Shown: positions 6,666-14,651, numbered from the stretch's first letter. The stretch is DNA of 15,911 nt from Acidaminococcaceae bacterium UBA2453 (GCA_002342505.1 DDQB01000095.1:18859-34769); one strand, 5' to 3'. A program made the numbers and translations. The notes: generated by a model not told the origin, from the sequence alone.

Positions 6666-7751
6666 ATGAGTCGTATTTTCAATTTTAATGCCGGTCCGGC
6701 CGCGCTGCCGCTGGAAGTGTTGGAAGAAGTACAGGCGGAACTGCTGGATTTTGCAGATACCGGGATGTCCATCTTGGAGATCAGCCATCGCAGTCCGGCA
6801 TTTGAAAAAGTGCTGGAAGAAACAAAACAGGATATTGCGGAACTTTTGCATCTGCCGGAGGATTACGGGATCTTCTTTATGGCCGGCGGCGGCAGCCTGC
6901 AGTTCAGCTGCGTGCCCTATAACTTCCTGACAGAAGGGAAGACCGCCGCTTACGCGGATACGGGTTCTTTCTCCGATAAAGCGTTCCAGGAAGCGGAAAA
7001 AGTGGGTCGCGCTGTAAAGGTGTTCAGCTCCAAGGCTGAAGGCTACGACCGCGTGCCCCGTCCGGAGGAGGTCGTGCTGCCGGAAAACTGCGCGTATCTG
7101 CATATTACCGGCAATAATACTATTGAGGGCACCGAATATTTTGCCTATCCGGAAACAAACGGCGTACCGCTGATCGCGGATATGTCTTCGGAAATCCTGT
7201 CACGTCCGTTCCCGGTGGAGAAGTTCTCACTGATTTACAGCGGCGTGCAGAAGAATATCGGTCCGGCCGGCGCGGTACTGGTGATCGCCCGCAGAGACTT
7301 TGTGGCGGGACGGGATAAAAAACTGCCTGTCATGATGAACTACGAAACTATGCTGGAGAAGGACTCCCTGTACAACACGCCTCCGGTGTTTGCTATTTAC
7401 ATCGTAGGCAAGGTCGCAAAGTGGCTGAAGAAGCAGGGCGGTCTGGAAGCAATGGAAGCAGTCAACCGGAAAAAGGCGGCGCTGCTGTACGGTATGCTTG
7501 ACAGGTCCCCCGCATTTTATAAGGGGCGTGCGGACAAAGACAGCCGTTCCATTATGAATGTGACTTTTAATCTTCCGACCAAAGAGCTGGAAGCGCAATT
7601 TGCGGAAGAAGGGAAGAGGCGCGGGCTGGGCGGTCTGAAAGGCCATCGCAGCGTAGGGGGCATTCGCGCCTCGATTTATAACGCCATGCCGCTGGAAGGC
7701 TGCGAAGAGCTGGCAAAATTCATGGAAGAGTTTTATCAGGCTAATAAATGA
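6666..7751 (+). CDS. serC: Phosphoserine aminotransferase
   Basis: SerC converts 3-phosphohydroxypyruvate and glutamate to O-phosphoserine and 2-oxoglutarate in serine biosynthesis and is a PLP enzyme of class V. The protein is 361 residues, the normal family length. It opens with RIFNFNAGPAALP, has the ISHRSPAFE segment and GGGSLQF near the phosphate-binding site, and carries the PLP lysine K196 in YSGVQKNIGPAG. The C-terminus has the GHRSVGGIRASIYNA motif. I start it at 6666, after GAGGA (6652-6656), rather than at the in-frame ATG at 6642, which has no Shine-Dalgarno and would add eight non-conserved residues. It lies 98 nt after the DUF1015 gene with no clear promoter or terminator between, so co-transcription is likely. 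No serA or serB is in the window. Confidence 0.95.
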   Translation: MSRIFNFNAGPAALPLEVLEEVQAELLDFADTGMSILEISHRSPAFEKVLEETKQDIAELLHLPEDYGIFFMAGGGSLQFSCVPYNFLTEGKTAAYADTGSFSDKAFQEAEKVGRAVKVFSSKAEGYDRVPRPEEVVLPENCAYLHITGNNTIEGTEYFAYPETNGVPLIADMSSEILSRPFPVEKFSLIYSGVQKNIGPAGAVLVIARRDFVAGRDKKLPVMMNYETMLEKDSLYNTPPVFAIYIVGKVAKWLKKQGGLEAMEAVNRKKAALLYGMLDRSPAFYKGRADKDSRSIMNVTFNLPTKELEAQFAEEGKRRGLGGLKGHRSVGGIRASIYNAMPLEGCEELAKFMEEFYQANK

Positions 7752-7768
7752 GAAAGGCGTGACCCTTT

Positions 7769-8905
7769 TTGTTTAAACAATTGATATGCAAGTCGCTGCC
7801 GACGGCTATGTGTCACGGCAGCTGCCTGACAGCGCTGCCTAACGGATCGCTGCTGTGTGTGTGGTTTGGCGGAAGCAGGGAAGGGGCTGCCGATACGGAG
7901 ATCTACTATTCCGTTGGCCGGCCGCGCTATTCCGTAAAGAGAGATAAGGAGCAGGATCGCTACCGGGATCACATCCATGACGGGCATGTGGAAGAAGCTA
8001 TCTCCGTTACCTGTGAATGGACGGAACCGGTCTGTGTCACGAATATGCCGGAGGCCTGCTGGAACCCGGTTCTGCTGGTGCAGCATGAACATGTGCTGCT
8101 GTTCTTTAAAACGGGGAACCGGATCGCAGACTGGAAGACCATGGTCATGCTAAGCCGCGCGGATCCCATTTACTGGGGACAGCCCCGCCCGTTGGTGGCG
8201 GGCGATTCTTCGGGCGGCCGCGGGCCGGTGCGGACCAAGCCTGTCATCCTGCCGTCCGGACGTATTTGCGCCGGGGGCAGTCTTGAACGGCGCGATTGGC
8301 TTTCTTTCTGTGATTACAGCGATACTTACGGAATCTCCTGGAACCGGTCTGCGCTGCTGGGGCTGAACCTGCTGAATCTGCCGGACGAAGGGGAAGCGGC
8401 GCCGGAGACGCCGCTGGATCCGGAGTTCCTGCCACCGATCAGTTCCCAGAGTTTTAACGGCCGGGGCGTGATCCAGCCGGTGCTGTGGCAGGACAAAGGG
8501 CGGCTGCATATGTATATGCGCAGTACTGAAGGATATATTTACAGCAGCGTTTCTGATGATGAAGGCCAGCACTGGACGAATCCGCAGCAGACGGAGCTGT
8601 ATAATAACAACAGCGGGTTTGATGTGATCCGTACTCCGGGCGGACGCTTGTTTATGGCCTGCAATCCGGTGAAGGGAAACTGGGGCGCCCGTACGCCGCT
8701 GGCCCTGTTCATGGGACGGGAAGACGGCAGTCGCTGGGAGATGTTCTTCCGGGTGGAAAAGGGAGAGGGCGAGTTCAGCTATCCGTCCCTTACCTACACG
8801 TTCAACGGGCTGTGGGTTTCCTACACGTATAACCGGGAAAACATCGCCGTGGCCTTCCTGACCTGGCGGGAGATCGCCCAGTGCCGGAAGTTCCGGATCG
8901 TATAG
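7769..8905 (+). CDS. Cytoplasmic sialidase-fold (BNR repeat) protein
   Basis: About 378 residues forming a six-bladed propeller of the BNR_2 / predicted neuraminidase family. Visible landmarks in order are CHGSCLTALPNGSLL (about 15-29), WFGGSREG, CWNPVLL, GPVRTKPVILPSGR, GVIQPVLW, an Asp-box SDDEGQHW (about 265-272), NNNSGFDVIRTPGGR, FSYPSL and the final YTYNR. A second Asp-box is degenerate. There is no signal peptide, so it should act inside the cell, unlike secreted sialidases, and the FRIP motif of classical sialidases is not seen. Substrates could be sialosides, another sugar acid or a related glycoside; lyase activity is also possible in propellers of this kind. The likely start is TTG at 7769, 17 nt after serC, with AAAGG at 7753-7757; TTG at 7781 is an alternative. 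Its position between serC and tctC suggests it processes a compound linked to that transporter. Confidence 0.78.
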   Translation: MFKQLICKSLPTAMCHGSCLTALPNGSLLCVWFGGSREGAADTEIYYSVGRPRYSVKRDKEQDRYRDHIHDGHVEEAISVTCEWTEPVCVTNMPEACWNPVLLVQHEHVLLFFKTGNRIADWKTMVMLSRADPIYWGQPRPLVAGDSSGGRGPVRTKPVILPSGRICAGGSLERRDWLSFCDYSDTYGISWNRSALLGLNLLNLPDEGEAAPETPLDPEFLPPISSQSFNGRGVIQPVLWQDKGRLHMYMRSTEGYIYSSVSDDEGQHWTNPQQTELYNNNSGFDVIRTPGGRLFMACNPVKGNWGARTPLALFMGREDGSRWEMFFRVEKGEGEFSYPSLTYTFNGLWVSYTYNRENIAVAFLTWREIAQCRKFRIV

Positions 8906-8978
8906 GAAAAATGGGCCAGCGGTCCCATATACACATGAAACGCATAGTAAACTATAAAACAAAAGGAGAGAACAGATT

Positions 8979-9941
8979 ATGAAAAGAATCTTTGCCGTAC
9001 TGATGATGACAGCGATGCTTTTGGGTATGGTGGGCTGCAGCGGCGGCGCGGATAAGAAGGCCGCGTATCCGGCTGATGGAGACATTACGGTAATCATCCC
9101 GAAAGCGCCGGGCGGCGGTACCGATACCAGCGCCCGCGGTCTGATATCCTTCCTGCAGAAGGAATTAAAAGGAAGTAAGTTTGTGCCGGTGAACAAACCG
9201 GACGGCGGCGGTATCACCGGTATGGTAGAACTGGCCAAGGCAAAACCGGACGGGCATACGTTAGGTATGGTGACTGTGGAACTGGCGATGTTCCCTCATC
9301 AGGGAAAAGCGACTGTGACCAACAAGGATTTTGTTTCCGTCTGCGCTCCTATTGCCGCGCCTGCCGCGCTGATCGTTCCTAAAGAAGCTCCGTATAACTC
9401 GCTGGACGAGTTTGTAAAATACGCAAAGGGCAATGCCGGCAAGATCCAGATGGGGAACTCCGGTACCGGCGCCATCTGGCATATCGCCGCGCTGAATTTT
9501 GAGAAAGAATTCGGCGTGCAGTTCAAACATGTTCCGTACCCGAAGGGAAGCGCGGACATTGCGGCAGCGCTGGCGGGCAAACACATTGACGCGACGCTGG
9601 CCGATCCCAGCGTATTCAAGAGCCAGATCGATGCCGGCACGCTGAAGATCCTGGCGGTGATGGCGGATACCCGCAGCGAGTTCTACCCCAATGCGCCTAC
9701 GTTCAAAGAGCTGGGGCATCCGATGGCAATTCGCGCCTGGGCTGCGCTGGTAGCGCCGAAGGATACGCCGAAAGAAAAGATGGAAGTGCTTCGCAAAGCG
9801 GCGGAAAAGGTCTGCAACAGCAAAGAGTTTAAAGACTATTTCAAAAAACAGGGAATTGATCCTACGGCTATCGTAGGCGATGCCTGCGACAAGATGATGG
9901 CTGACGACGACGCCATGTATGCCAGGTTCCTGAAAAAATAA
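8979..9941 (+). CDS. tctC: Tripartite tricarboxylate transporter binding lipoprotein (TctC/Bug family)
   Basis: Solute receptor of a TctABC secondary transporter, 320 residues, the usual length. It begins with a lipoprotein signal peptide whose lipobox LGMVGC places the lipidated cysteine at residue 20, so it is anchored to the membrane surface. The ligand-loop signature PKAPGGGTDTSARGL (about 41-55) and NKPDGGGITGM (about 69-79) are typical of Bug receptors. The family binds carboxylates such as citrate, aromatic acids or amino-acid-like acids; nothing here fixes the ligand. AAGGAGAG lies eight bases before the ATG. The 73-nt gap from the BNR gene contains a small ATGGGCC/GGTCCCAT hairpin (8911-8928) without a T-run. 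tctB and tctA follow after an attenuator-like region. Confidence 0.92.
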   Translation: MKRIFAVLMMTAMLLGMVGCSGGADKKAAYPADGDITVIIPKAPGGGTDTSARGLISFLQKELKGSKFVPVNKPDGGGITGMVELAKAKPDGHTLGMVTVELAMFPHQGKATVTNKDFVSVCAPIAAPAALIVPKEAPYNSLDEFVKYAKGNAGKIQMGNSGTGAIWHIAALNFEKEFGVQFKHVPYPKGSADIAAALAGKHIDATLADPSVFKSQIDAGTLKILAVMADTRSEFYPNAPTFKELGHPMAIRAWAALVAPKDTPKEKMEVLRKAAEKVCNSKEFKDYFKKQGIDPTAIVGDACDKMMADDDAMYARFLKK

Positions 9942-9952
9942 GGAAACACAGT

Positions 9953-9982
9953 GAGCCTGATAAGGGAAGGCTCCGCGTTTTT
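9953..9982 (+). terminator. Attenuator-like terminator between tctC and tctB
   Basis: GAGCCT (9953-9958) pairs with AGGCTC (9968-9973) over a 9-nt loop, followed by CGCG and TTTTT (9978-9982). It lies directly after the tctC stop codon. Partial termination here would yield more receptor than membrane subunits, as is common for binding-protein operons. The spacer between stem and T-run makes it a weak terminator, consistent with read-through. Confidence 0.55.
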
Positions 9983-9997
9983 GCAATGGATGAAAAA

Positions 9998-10032
9998 AAG
10001 CCGCGGCGGCATGACTGATGCCGCTACGGCTT
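9998..10032 (+). promoter_or_regulatory. Long stem-loop upstream of the tctB ribosome binding site
   Basis: AAGCCG (9998-10003) pairs with CGGCTT (10027-10032), and GCGGCAT (10006-10012) pairs with ATGCCGC (10018-10024), separated by a 2x2 internal loop and closed by GACTG. It lies 10 nt before GGGGAG of tctB. Read leftward it is followed by seven T residues, so it could also stop antisense transcription. A role in mRNA stabilisation or tuning of tctB translation is inferred. Confidence 0.6.
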
Positions 10033-10055
10033 CTTACTACCCGGGGAGTTATCGA

Positions 10056-10526
10056 ATGGTTTCAATGAGATCCTGCAATTTTATCGTTACCCTGATCGGC
10101 CTGCTTTTGGGCAGCGCGATTATGAGCGCGGCGGCCCGGTTCCCGCTGGAGATTACAGAACAGGGACCCGGCGCCGGCTTCTGGCCTTTCCTGCTGGGAG
10201 CGGCGCTGGTTGTGGCGGCGGTGTCGCTGGCCCTGTACACGATGGTCCATCGTGCGGCGCTGACAGAGGAAAAGGTGGCGCTTGGCACGGCGGCTAACTG
10301 GCAGGCGTATGTGATGATAGGACTGATCTTGCTGTTCTGCGCCATGATTCACCTGATTGGGTTCTATCCGGCGGCGGCGCTTTTGATTCCCTGCGTCATG
10401 TACAGGCTGGAATGCCGGGACAAGAAGCGGATGCTGCTGACTGCTGCAGGCGTGGTCCTGTTCATTTATCTTGTGTTCGGACAGTTGCTGCATACGTCGC
10501 TTCCGTCCTCTGTGTTCCTGGAATAG
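10056..10526 (+). CDS. tctB: Tripartite tricarboxylate transporter small membrane subunit
   Basis: TctB is the small four-helix subunit that pairs with TctA in the inner membrane. Starting at the ATG at 10056 gives 156 residues, normal for the family. Hydrophobic segments lie at about 7-25, 40-60, 84-105 and 120-145, and EQGPGAGFWPFLLGAAL (about 34-50) is the usual TctB-like PGxxFWP region. The open frame extends upstream to a GTG at 9951, but those residues would be encoded by the two stem-loops, and GGGGAG (10043-10048) is seven bases before 10056. The gene is followed by tctA ten bases after its stop codon. Confidence 0.87.
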   Translation: MVSMRSCNFIVTLIGLLLGSAIMSAAARFPLEITEQGPGAGFWPFLLGAALVVAAVSLALYTMVHRAALTEEKVALGTAANWQAYVMIGLILLFCAMIHLIGFYPAAALLIPCVMYRLECRDKKRMLLTAAGVVLFIYLVFGQLLHTSLPSSVFLE

Positions 10527-10536
10527 GAGGGGGAAG

Positions 10537-12012
10537 ATGGCTGATGTTATCACTGCGATTGGTATGGTTGCCGATCCGTTTCATTTATTGTGTCTTGTTT
10601 TTGGCGTGGGCGTGGGAATCATGTTCGGCGCCATGCCGGGCCTTTCCGTAAATATGGGGCTGGCCCTGTTGTTGCCGCTGGCTTTTGCCTTTAAGGGGAT
10701 GGCGGGGATACTGATGCTCCTTGGCATTTACTGCGGCGCCATTTATGGCGGCAGTATCAGCGCGATCCTGCTGAAGACTCCCGGAACGCCGGCCAGTGTG
10801 GCTACTACGCTGGACGGGTACCCCATGGCCGTAAAGCTGCGGCAGCCCGGACGGGCGCTGGGGCTTTCTACAACAGCCAGTGCGTTTGGCGGTATCTTCA
10901 GTACGATCTGCCTGATCATTTCCGCGCCGCTGCTGGCTAAAATATCGCTGCAGTTTTCCAAGCCGGAATACTTTGCTTTGGCAGTGTTTGGTCTTTCCAT
11001 CATCACCAGCGTGTCCAGCGGTAATGTAATCAAGGGTATCATGGGCGGTATCCTCGGCCTGTTCCTGGCCACCGTTGGCATCGATGCCATGAGCGGGGCT
11101 GTCCGCTTTACGGCAGATACAACTTACCTGTTGGGAGGCGTCAGCTTTATTCCTATTTTAATAGGTGTCTTTGCCCTGGCCCAGATGCTGCAGAGTGTGG
11201 AAGACTGCTGGCAGAAATCCCAGATCCGGCAGCATGTTTCCATTGATAATGTACTGCCGACCGTGGCGGATCTGAAACGCGTGTTTACGACGCTGATCCG
11301 CAGCAGCGCGATTGGAACATTTATCGGCTGCATTCCCGGTACCGGCGGCGATATTGCCAGCTTTGTTGCCTATGATCAGGCTAAACGCTGGAGTAAACAC
11401 AGCGCGAATTTCGGTAATGGGGAACCGGAAGGCGTAGCCGCGCCGGAAGCAGGTAATAACGCAGTCAGCGGCGGGGCATTTATTCCCGTGCTGACACTGG
11501 GGATTCCCGGAGACGGGGCTACCGCCATCATGATGGGCGCCCTGATGGTTCAGGGATTACAGCCCGGCCCACTGCTGTTTATTGATAAGGCGCCGGACGT
11601 GTACGCGATCTTTATCGGACTGCTATTGGCTAATATTATCATGGCCTGCATGGGCTACTCGCTGATCCGCCTGTTTGTAAAACTGACCAATGTGCCGAAC
11701 GCGATCCTGTTGCCTGTCATCCTGCTGATGACTTTCGTCGGGACTTACAGCTACGGCAATTCCATGAACGATGTGTATGTGATGGTGGTCAGCGGTATTT
11801 TGGGCTACGTGCTGAATAAGCTGAAGTTTTCAATGAGCGCTGTCATCATCGGCATCATTCTGGGCGGTATGGCGGAGCAGAATTTTGTGGGGTCGCTGAT
11901 TATGAGCGACGGGAATCCGTCCATCTTCTTCACTCGTCCAATCTGCCTGTTCTTCCTGGCAGCTGCTGCGGTTTCACTGATTGCGCCGCTGATGATGAAG
12001 AAGAAAGCGTAA
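10537..12012 (+). CDS. tctA: Tripartite tricarboxylate transporter large membrane subunit
   Basis: TctA is the 10-12 helix permease that uses an ion gradient to import the carboxylate delivered by TctC. From the ATG at 10537 it is 491 residues, the standard length. The conserved motifs are clear: GVGVGIMFGAMPGLS (about 23-37), GSISAILLKTPGTPAS (about 73-88), IGCIPGTGGDIASFVAYDQA (about 265-284), and GNNAVSGGAFIPVLTLGIPG (about 307-326). AGGAGGGGG overlaps the tctB stop codon, which argues against the longer upstream frame and for coupled translation. No strong terminator follows; CCCGC/GCGGG (about 12024-12039) forms a hairpin without a T-run before the convergent ybaK gene. Confidence 0.94.
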   Translation: MADVITAIGMVADPFHLLCLVFGVGVGIMFGAMPGLSVNMGLALLLPLAFAFKGMAGILMLLGIYCGAIYGGSISAILLKTPGTPASVATTLDGYPMAVKLRQPGRALGLSTTASAFGGIFSTICLIISAPLLAKISLQFSKPEYFALAVFGLSIITSVSSGNVIKGIMGGILGLFLATVGIDAMSGAVRFTADTTYLLGGVSFIPILIGVFALAQMLQSVEDCWQKSQIRQHVSIDNVLPTVADLKRVFTTLIRSSAIGTFIGCIPGTGGDIASFVAYDQAKRWSKHSANFGNGEPEGVAAPEAGNNAVSGGAFIPVLTLGIPGDGATAIMMGALMVQGLQPGPLLFIDKAPDVYAIFIGLLLANIIMACMGYSLIRLFVKLTNVPNAILLPVILLMTFVGTYSYGNSMNDVYVMVVSGILGYVLNKLKFSMSAVIIGIILGGMAEQNFVGSLIMSDGNPSIFFTRPICLFFLAAAAVSLIAPLMMKKKA

Positions 12013-12068
12013 GACAGACCCGCATATGGGCGGGGCAATGCGACATAAGCAGAGCAACGTAACAAAGG

Positions 12069-12545
12069 TTACATTTCCTGCCAGCCTTTGCAGAGATCGA
12101 CCCAGCCTTCGTTATGCGTATATTTTTCCAGTTCTTCCGGTTTCAGTTCGATGGCGTTGTTTTCTTCCCCGGCAGCGGGAAACATGGTTTCAAACCGCTT
12201 CATGGAAATGTCCAGATACACTTTTACATTTTCATTGACGCCGAAAGGACAAACGCCGCCGGGGGCGTGACCGATCTGCGGCTCCACCTCCTCAAAGGGA
12301 ATCATGTGCGCTTTGAAACCAAAGAAATGCTTGAACTTGGCGTTATCTATCTTTGTATCGCCGGCGGTTACAATTAAGATGGGGTTCTCTTTCCCCTCAA
12401 AGGAAAGGGTCTTGGCGATGCGGGCCGGTTCCGTTCCCGCTGCTTTGGCGGCCAGTTCCACCGTGGCGCTGGATTCCCTGAAGGTGATGATCTTATCTCC
12501 CATACCAAACTGGGACAGATACTTTCGTGCACGTTCAACAGACAT
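12069..12545 (-). CDS. YbaK/EbsC-type aminoacyl-tRNA deacylase
   Basis: A stand-alone editing-domain protein of 158 residues from the INS/YbaK/ProX superfamily, which hydrolyses wrongly charged tRNA such as Cys-tRNA(Pro) or Ala-tRNA(Pro). It has the N-terminal VERARKYLSQFG start, the family lysine in AKTLSF (about 44-49) and the signature APGGVCPFGV (about 94-103). AAGGAGA lies seven bases before the ATG. The gene is monocistronic, convergent with tctA and divergent from the CoA-transferase. Which tRNA it corrects cannot be told from the sequence. Confidence 0.88.
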   Translation of the reverse strand: MSVERARKYLSQFGMGDKIITFRESSATVELAAKAAGTEPARIAKTLSFEGKENPILIVTAGDTKIDNAKFKHFFGFKAHMIPFEEVEPQIGHAPGGVCPFGVNENVKVYLDISMKRFETMFPAAGEENNAIELKPEELEKYTHNEGWVDLCKGWQEM

Positions 12546-12582
12546 AACTGTATCTCCTTTTCATTTTTAAATCTTACTGTCA

Positions 12583-12611
12583 AGTTTACGTTTTATAGAT
12601 GGAATTGTCAA
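12583..12611 (-). promoter_or_regulatory. ybaK-type gene promoter
   Basis: On the minus strand TTGACA (12611-12606) and TAAACT (12588-12583) are separated by 17 nt, predicting a start near 12576 and a 30-nt leader that contains the Shine-Dalgarno. No equally good rightward promoter for the CoA-transferase was found in 12612-12717. Confidence 0.7.
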
Positions 12612-12730
12612 CTTTGTTGCGCATGAAATGACGCGGACAGGACAAGGCATAAGCAATTGGCGACGGTTTTTTGATGCTGTGTCCTGCTACATAAACAAAA
12701 AATTCAATGTTAAATTTGAGGAGTGACTAC

Positions 12731-13876
12731 ATGGGACCCTTAACCGACATCCGAATCTTAGACATGTCTCGACTTTTGCCCGGCCCGTTCTGTACCCGCC
12801 TGTTTGCGGACATGGGGGCTGATGTAATTAAAATCGAAGAACCGGTGAAAGGCGATTATGCCCGTGACTTTGTGCCGCGCCGGGGGGATTTTGCCTGCTG
12901 GTTCATGGAAGTGAACCGGAATAAAAAGAGCGTGGCGCTGGACCTGAAACAGGAGAGTGACCGCACCCTCTTTTTGGAACTGGCAAAGACCGCCCAGGTA
13001 GTAGTGGAAAGCTACCGGCCCGGTGTGTTGGAAAAGCTGGGCGTGGATTTTGCAACCGTACGGAAGGTCAATCCCAAAATCGTATACTGTTCGATCACAG
13101 GCTACGGCAAACAGGGGCCGCTGGTAAAGCAGGCCGATCATGATATCGGGTATCAGAGTGTGGCGGGACTCATTTCCCTCAGCGGGGAAAAAGACGGGAA
13201 ACCTGCCATTCCCGGCGTGCTGGCTGCAGATATGCAGGCATCCGCTATGGCGGGGATGTCCATCCTTGCCGCGCTGCATCATGCGGAACGGACCGGGGAA
13301 GGGCAGGAGATCAGTATTTCACTTTTTGATACCTGCCTTGCGCTGGTGCCCGGCGTCAGCGCTACCTATTTCGGCAATGGGTTCGTCAATATGCGCGGCA
13401 ATAACTGGCTCAGCGGCGCCAATCCCAATTATAATGTGTACCGCACAAAAGACGGCCGGTACATGAGCGTAGGCTGTCTGGAAGAGAAGTTCTGGAAGAA
13501 CCTGTGCAGGGTTTTGGAGCGGCCTGACCTGGTTCCCGCAATCCGGGAAGAAGACAAATATCCTTGGCTGAAACAGGAATTGGCAACTGTCATCGCCGGC
13601 AAGACCATGAGGGAGTGGGTGGAACTGGCAAAAGGCTCCGACGCCTGCTTTGCGCCTGTCCTGAATTATGACGAGGCGCTGGCTTCAGAACAGGCAAAAG
13701 CCGATGAGATGGTGCTGGATGTGGAAGACGAAGAGCTGGGAAAGTATAAGACGATGGGCTTTGTGACCAAGTTTTCCGGCACGCCCTGCGCCCTTTATCG
13801 CAGAGCGCCCCGGTTGGGCGAGCATACGGAAGAGATATTGAAAGAGATTGCAAAAAAGAAAGCAGACTGTGAATGA
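12731..13876 (+). CDS. CaiB/BaiF family (class III) CoA-transferase
   Basis: A 381-residue enzyme of the family that moves CoA between carboxylic acids through an enzyme-bound anhydride; formyl-CoA transferase, CaiB and alpha-methylacyl-CoA racemase belong here. It shows the N-terminal DIRILDMSRLLPGPFCTRLFADMGADVIKIE block, NRNKKSVALDLK, and GYGKQGP. The catalytic aspartate is D167 in LAADMQASAMAG, matching the Asp of formyl-CoA transferase. I start it at the ATG at 12731, seven bases after GAGGAG (12718-12723), rather than at 12707. The acid substrate cannot be named; the TctABC importer 700 bp upstream could supply one, but the two are not in an operon. The stop codon is the loop of the following terminator. 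Confidence 0.9.
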   Translation: MGPLTDIRILDMSRLLPGPFCTRLFADMGADVIKIEEPVKGDYARDFVPRRGDFACWFMEVNRNKKSVALDLKQESDRTLFLELAKTAQVVVESYRPGVLEKLGVDFATVRKVNPKIVYCSITGYGKQGPLVKQADHDIGYQSVAGLISLSGEKDGKPAIPGVLAADMQASAMAGMSILAALHHAERTGEGQEISISLFDTCLALVPGVSATYFGNGFVNMRGNNWLSGANPNYNVYRTKDGRYMSVGCLEEKFWKNLCRVLERPDLVPAIREEDKYPWLKQELATVIAGKTMREWVELAKGSDACFAPVLNYDEALASEQAKADEMVLDVEDEELGKYKTMGFVTKFSGTPCALYRRAPRLGEHTEEILKEIAKKKADCE

Positions 13877-13901
13877 TTCACAGTCTGCTGTTTTATTTTT
13901 C
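13861..13901. terminator. Bidirectional terminator between CoA-transferase and HD-GYP genes
   Basis: A perfect 13-bp stem pairs 13861-13873 with 13877-13889. Its 3-nt loop, 13874-13876, is the TGA stop codon of the CoA-transferase. Rightward it is followed by GTTTTATTTTT, and leftward by TTTCTTTTTT, so it can serve both convergent genes. The HD-GYP stop codon begins only four bases beyond the stem. Confidence 0.9.
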
Positions 13902-14651
13902 AGTGTATTCTTCCGTTGTCGGCGTTTCTGCAACTTTGGCAGGAACATCGGCGATGCGTTCCGCCGCCATCTTTGCTTTTTTCTTTCCATTGCTTTTGGT
14001 ATAGATGGGTATCGGCCTGATCTTTTTGCCGGGAGCCAGGGAATCAATAAACGCCCTGACGATCTCGGGATCAAAACTCGTACCCATGGCGCCTAACAGC
14101 TCCTGTAGCGCTTCCTGATGGTTCTTTTGCCACCGGGCCGTGCAGGGGTTGATGACGCTGTCATAATAATCCGCTACCGCGATGATCCGTGCGCCCAGCG
14201 GGATATTCACGCCTTTCAGCCGCTTGGGATAGCCGGTGCCGTCCCACTTTTCGTGATGGCTGCGGATCAGGTCGATGACGCCGGAAAACTCTTCCATGTT
14301 TTCCAGCATGCTCCATCCGGCGATGCAGTGCCGTTTGTACTGGGACATTTCACGGGTACTGAGATAGGGGTATTTGTTCAGGATATTGTTGGGCACGCTC
14401 AGCAGTCCGATGTCATGCATCAGCGCCGCCGTGCGGATCATGCCGATCTCTTTCTTGGAAAGGCCTAGCTTGGCTGCTACGCTGGCGGAATAATTGGCCA
14501 CCTGTTGGGAATGCAGGTATAAAACCTCGCTCTTACGCTTTAACAGCTCAAGGAAAAATTCGCAGATTTCACGCGTCTTCCCTGACTGTGAAAAGTCAAG
14601 ATACTGCGGAATAGAAAGCATAGTTATCACGTCCGTATCACTGTCTGTCAT
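13893..14651 (-). CDS. Stand-alone HD-GYP domain phosphodiesterase
   Basis: A 252-residue protein of the HD-GYP class, which degrades cyclic di-GMP or related dinucleotides. Key residues are present: H47, the H79-D80 pair in MHDIG, H108, the H132-H133 pair in SHHEKWDG, GTGYP at 138-142, and D161 in VADYYD. There is no receiver, PAS or membrane segment; only about 40 residues precede the first helix of the domain, and a Lys-rich, low-complexity tail (about 212-252) follows. Input must therefore come from expression level or a partner protein. The annotated ATG at 14651 has no good Shine-Dalgarno; Met11 (MLSIPQY) is an alternative start. No diguanylate cyclase is in the window. Confidence 0.9.
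   Translation of the reverse strand: MTDSDTDVITMLSIPQYLDFSQSGKTREICEFFLELLKRKSEVLYLHSQQVANYSASVAAKLGLSKKEIGMIRTAALMHDIGLLSVPNNILNKYPYLSTREMSQYKRHCIAGWSMLENMEEFSGVIDLIRSHHEKWDGTGYPKRLKGVNIPLGARIIAVADYYDSVINPCTARWQKNHQEALQELLGAMGTSFDPEIVRAFIDSLAPGKKIRPIPIYTKSNGKKKAKMAAERIADVPAKVAETPTTEEYTEK

Noticed and set aside
8930..8958. Possible promoter for tctC (TACACA, 17 nt, TATAAA)
   Set aside because: The start it predicts, near 8965, would fall inside the Shine-Dalgarno of tctC, so it is unlikely to drive translation.
8150..9238. Open frame of about 362 codons on the minus strand spanning the BNR-tctC junction
   Set aside because: It crosses two well-supported genes in the opposite direction, shows no recognisable domain and is rich in Pro/Arg as expected for an antisense frame.
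9951..10055. In-frame GTG extension of tctB starting at 9951
   Set aside because: The extra residues are encoded by two stem-loops, are not TctB-like, and GGGGAG seven bases before 10056 marks a better start.
10471..10536. Upstream in-frame extension of tctA from 10471
   Set aside because: It overlaps tctB and adds a Cys-rich non-family segment; AGGAGGGGG before 10537 decides the start.
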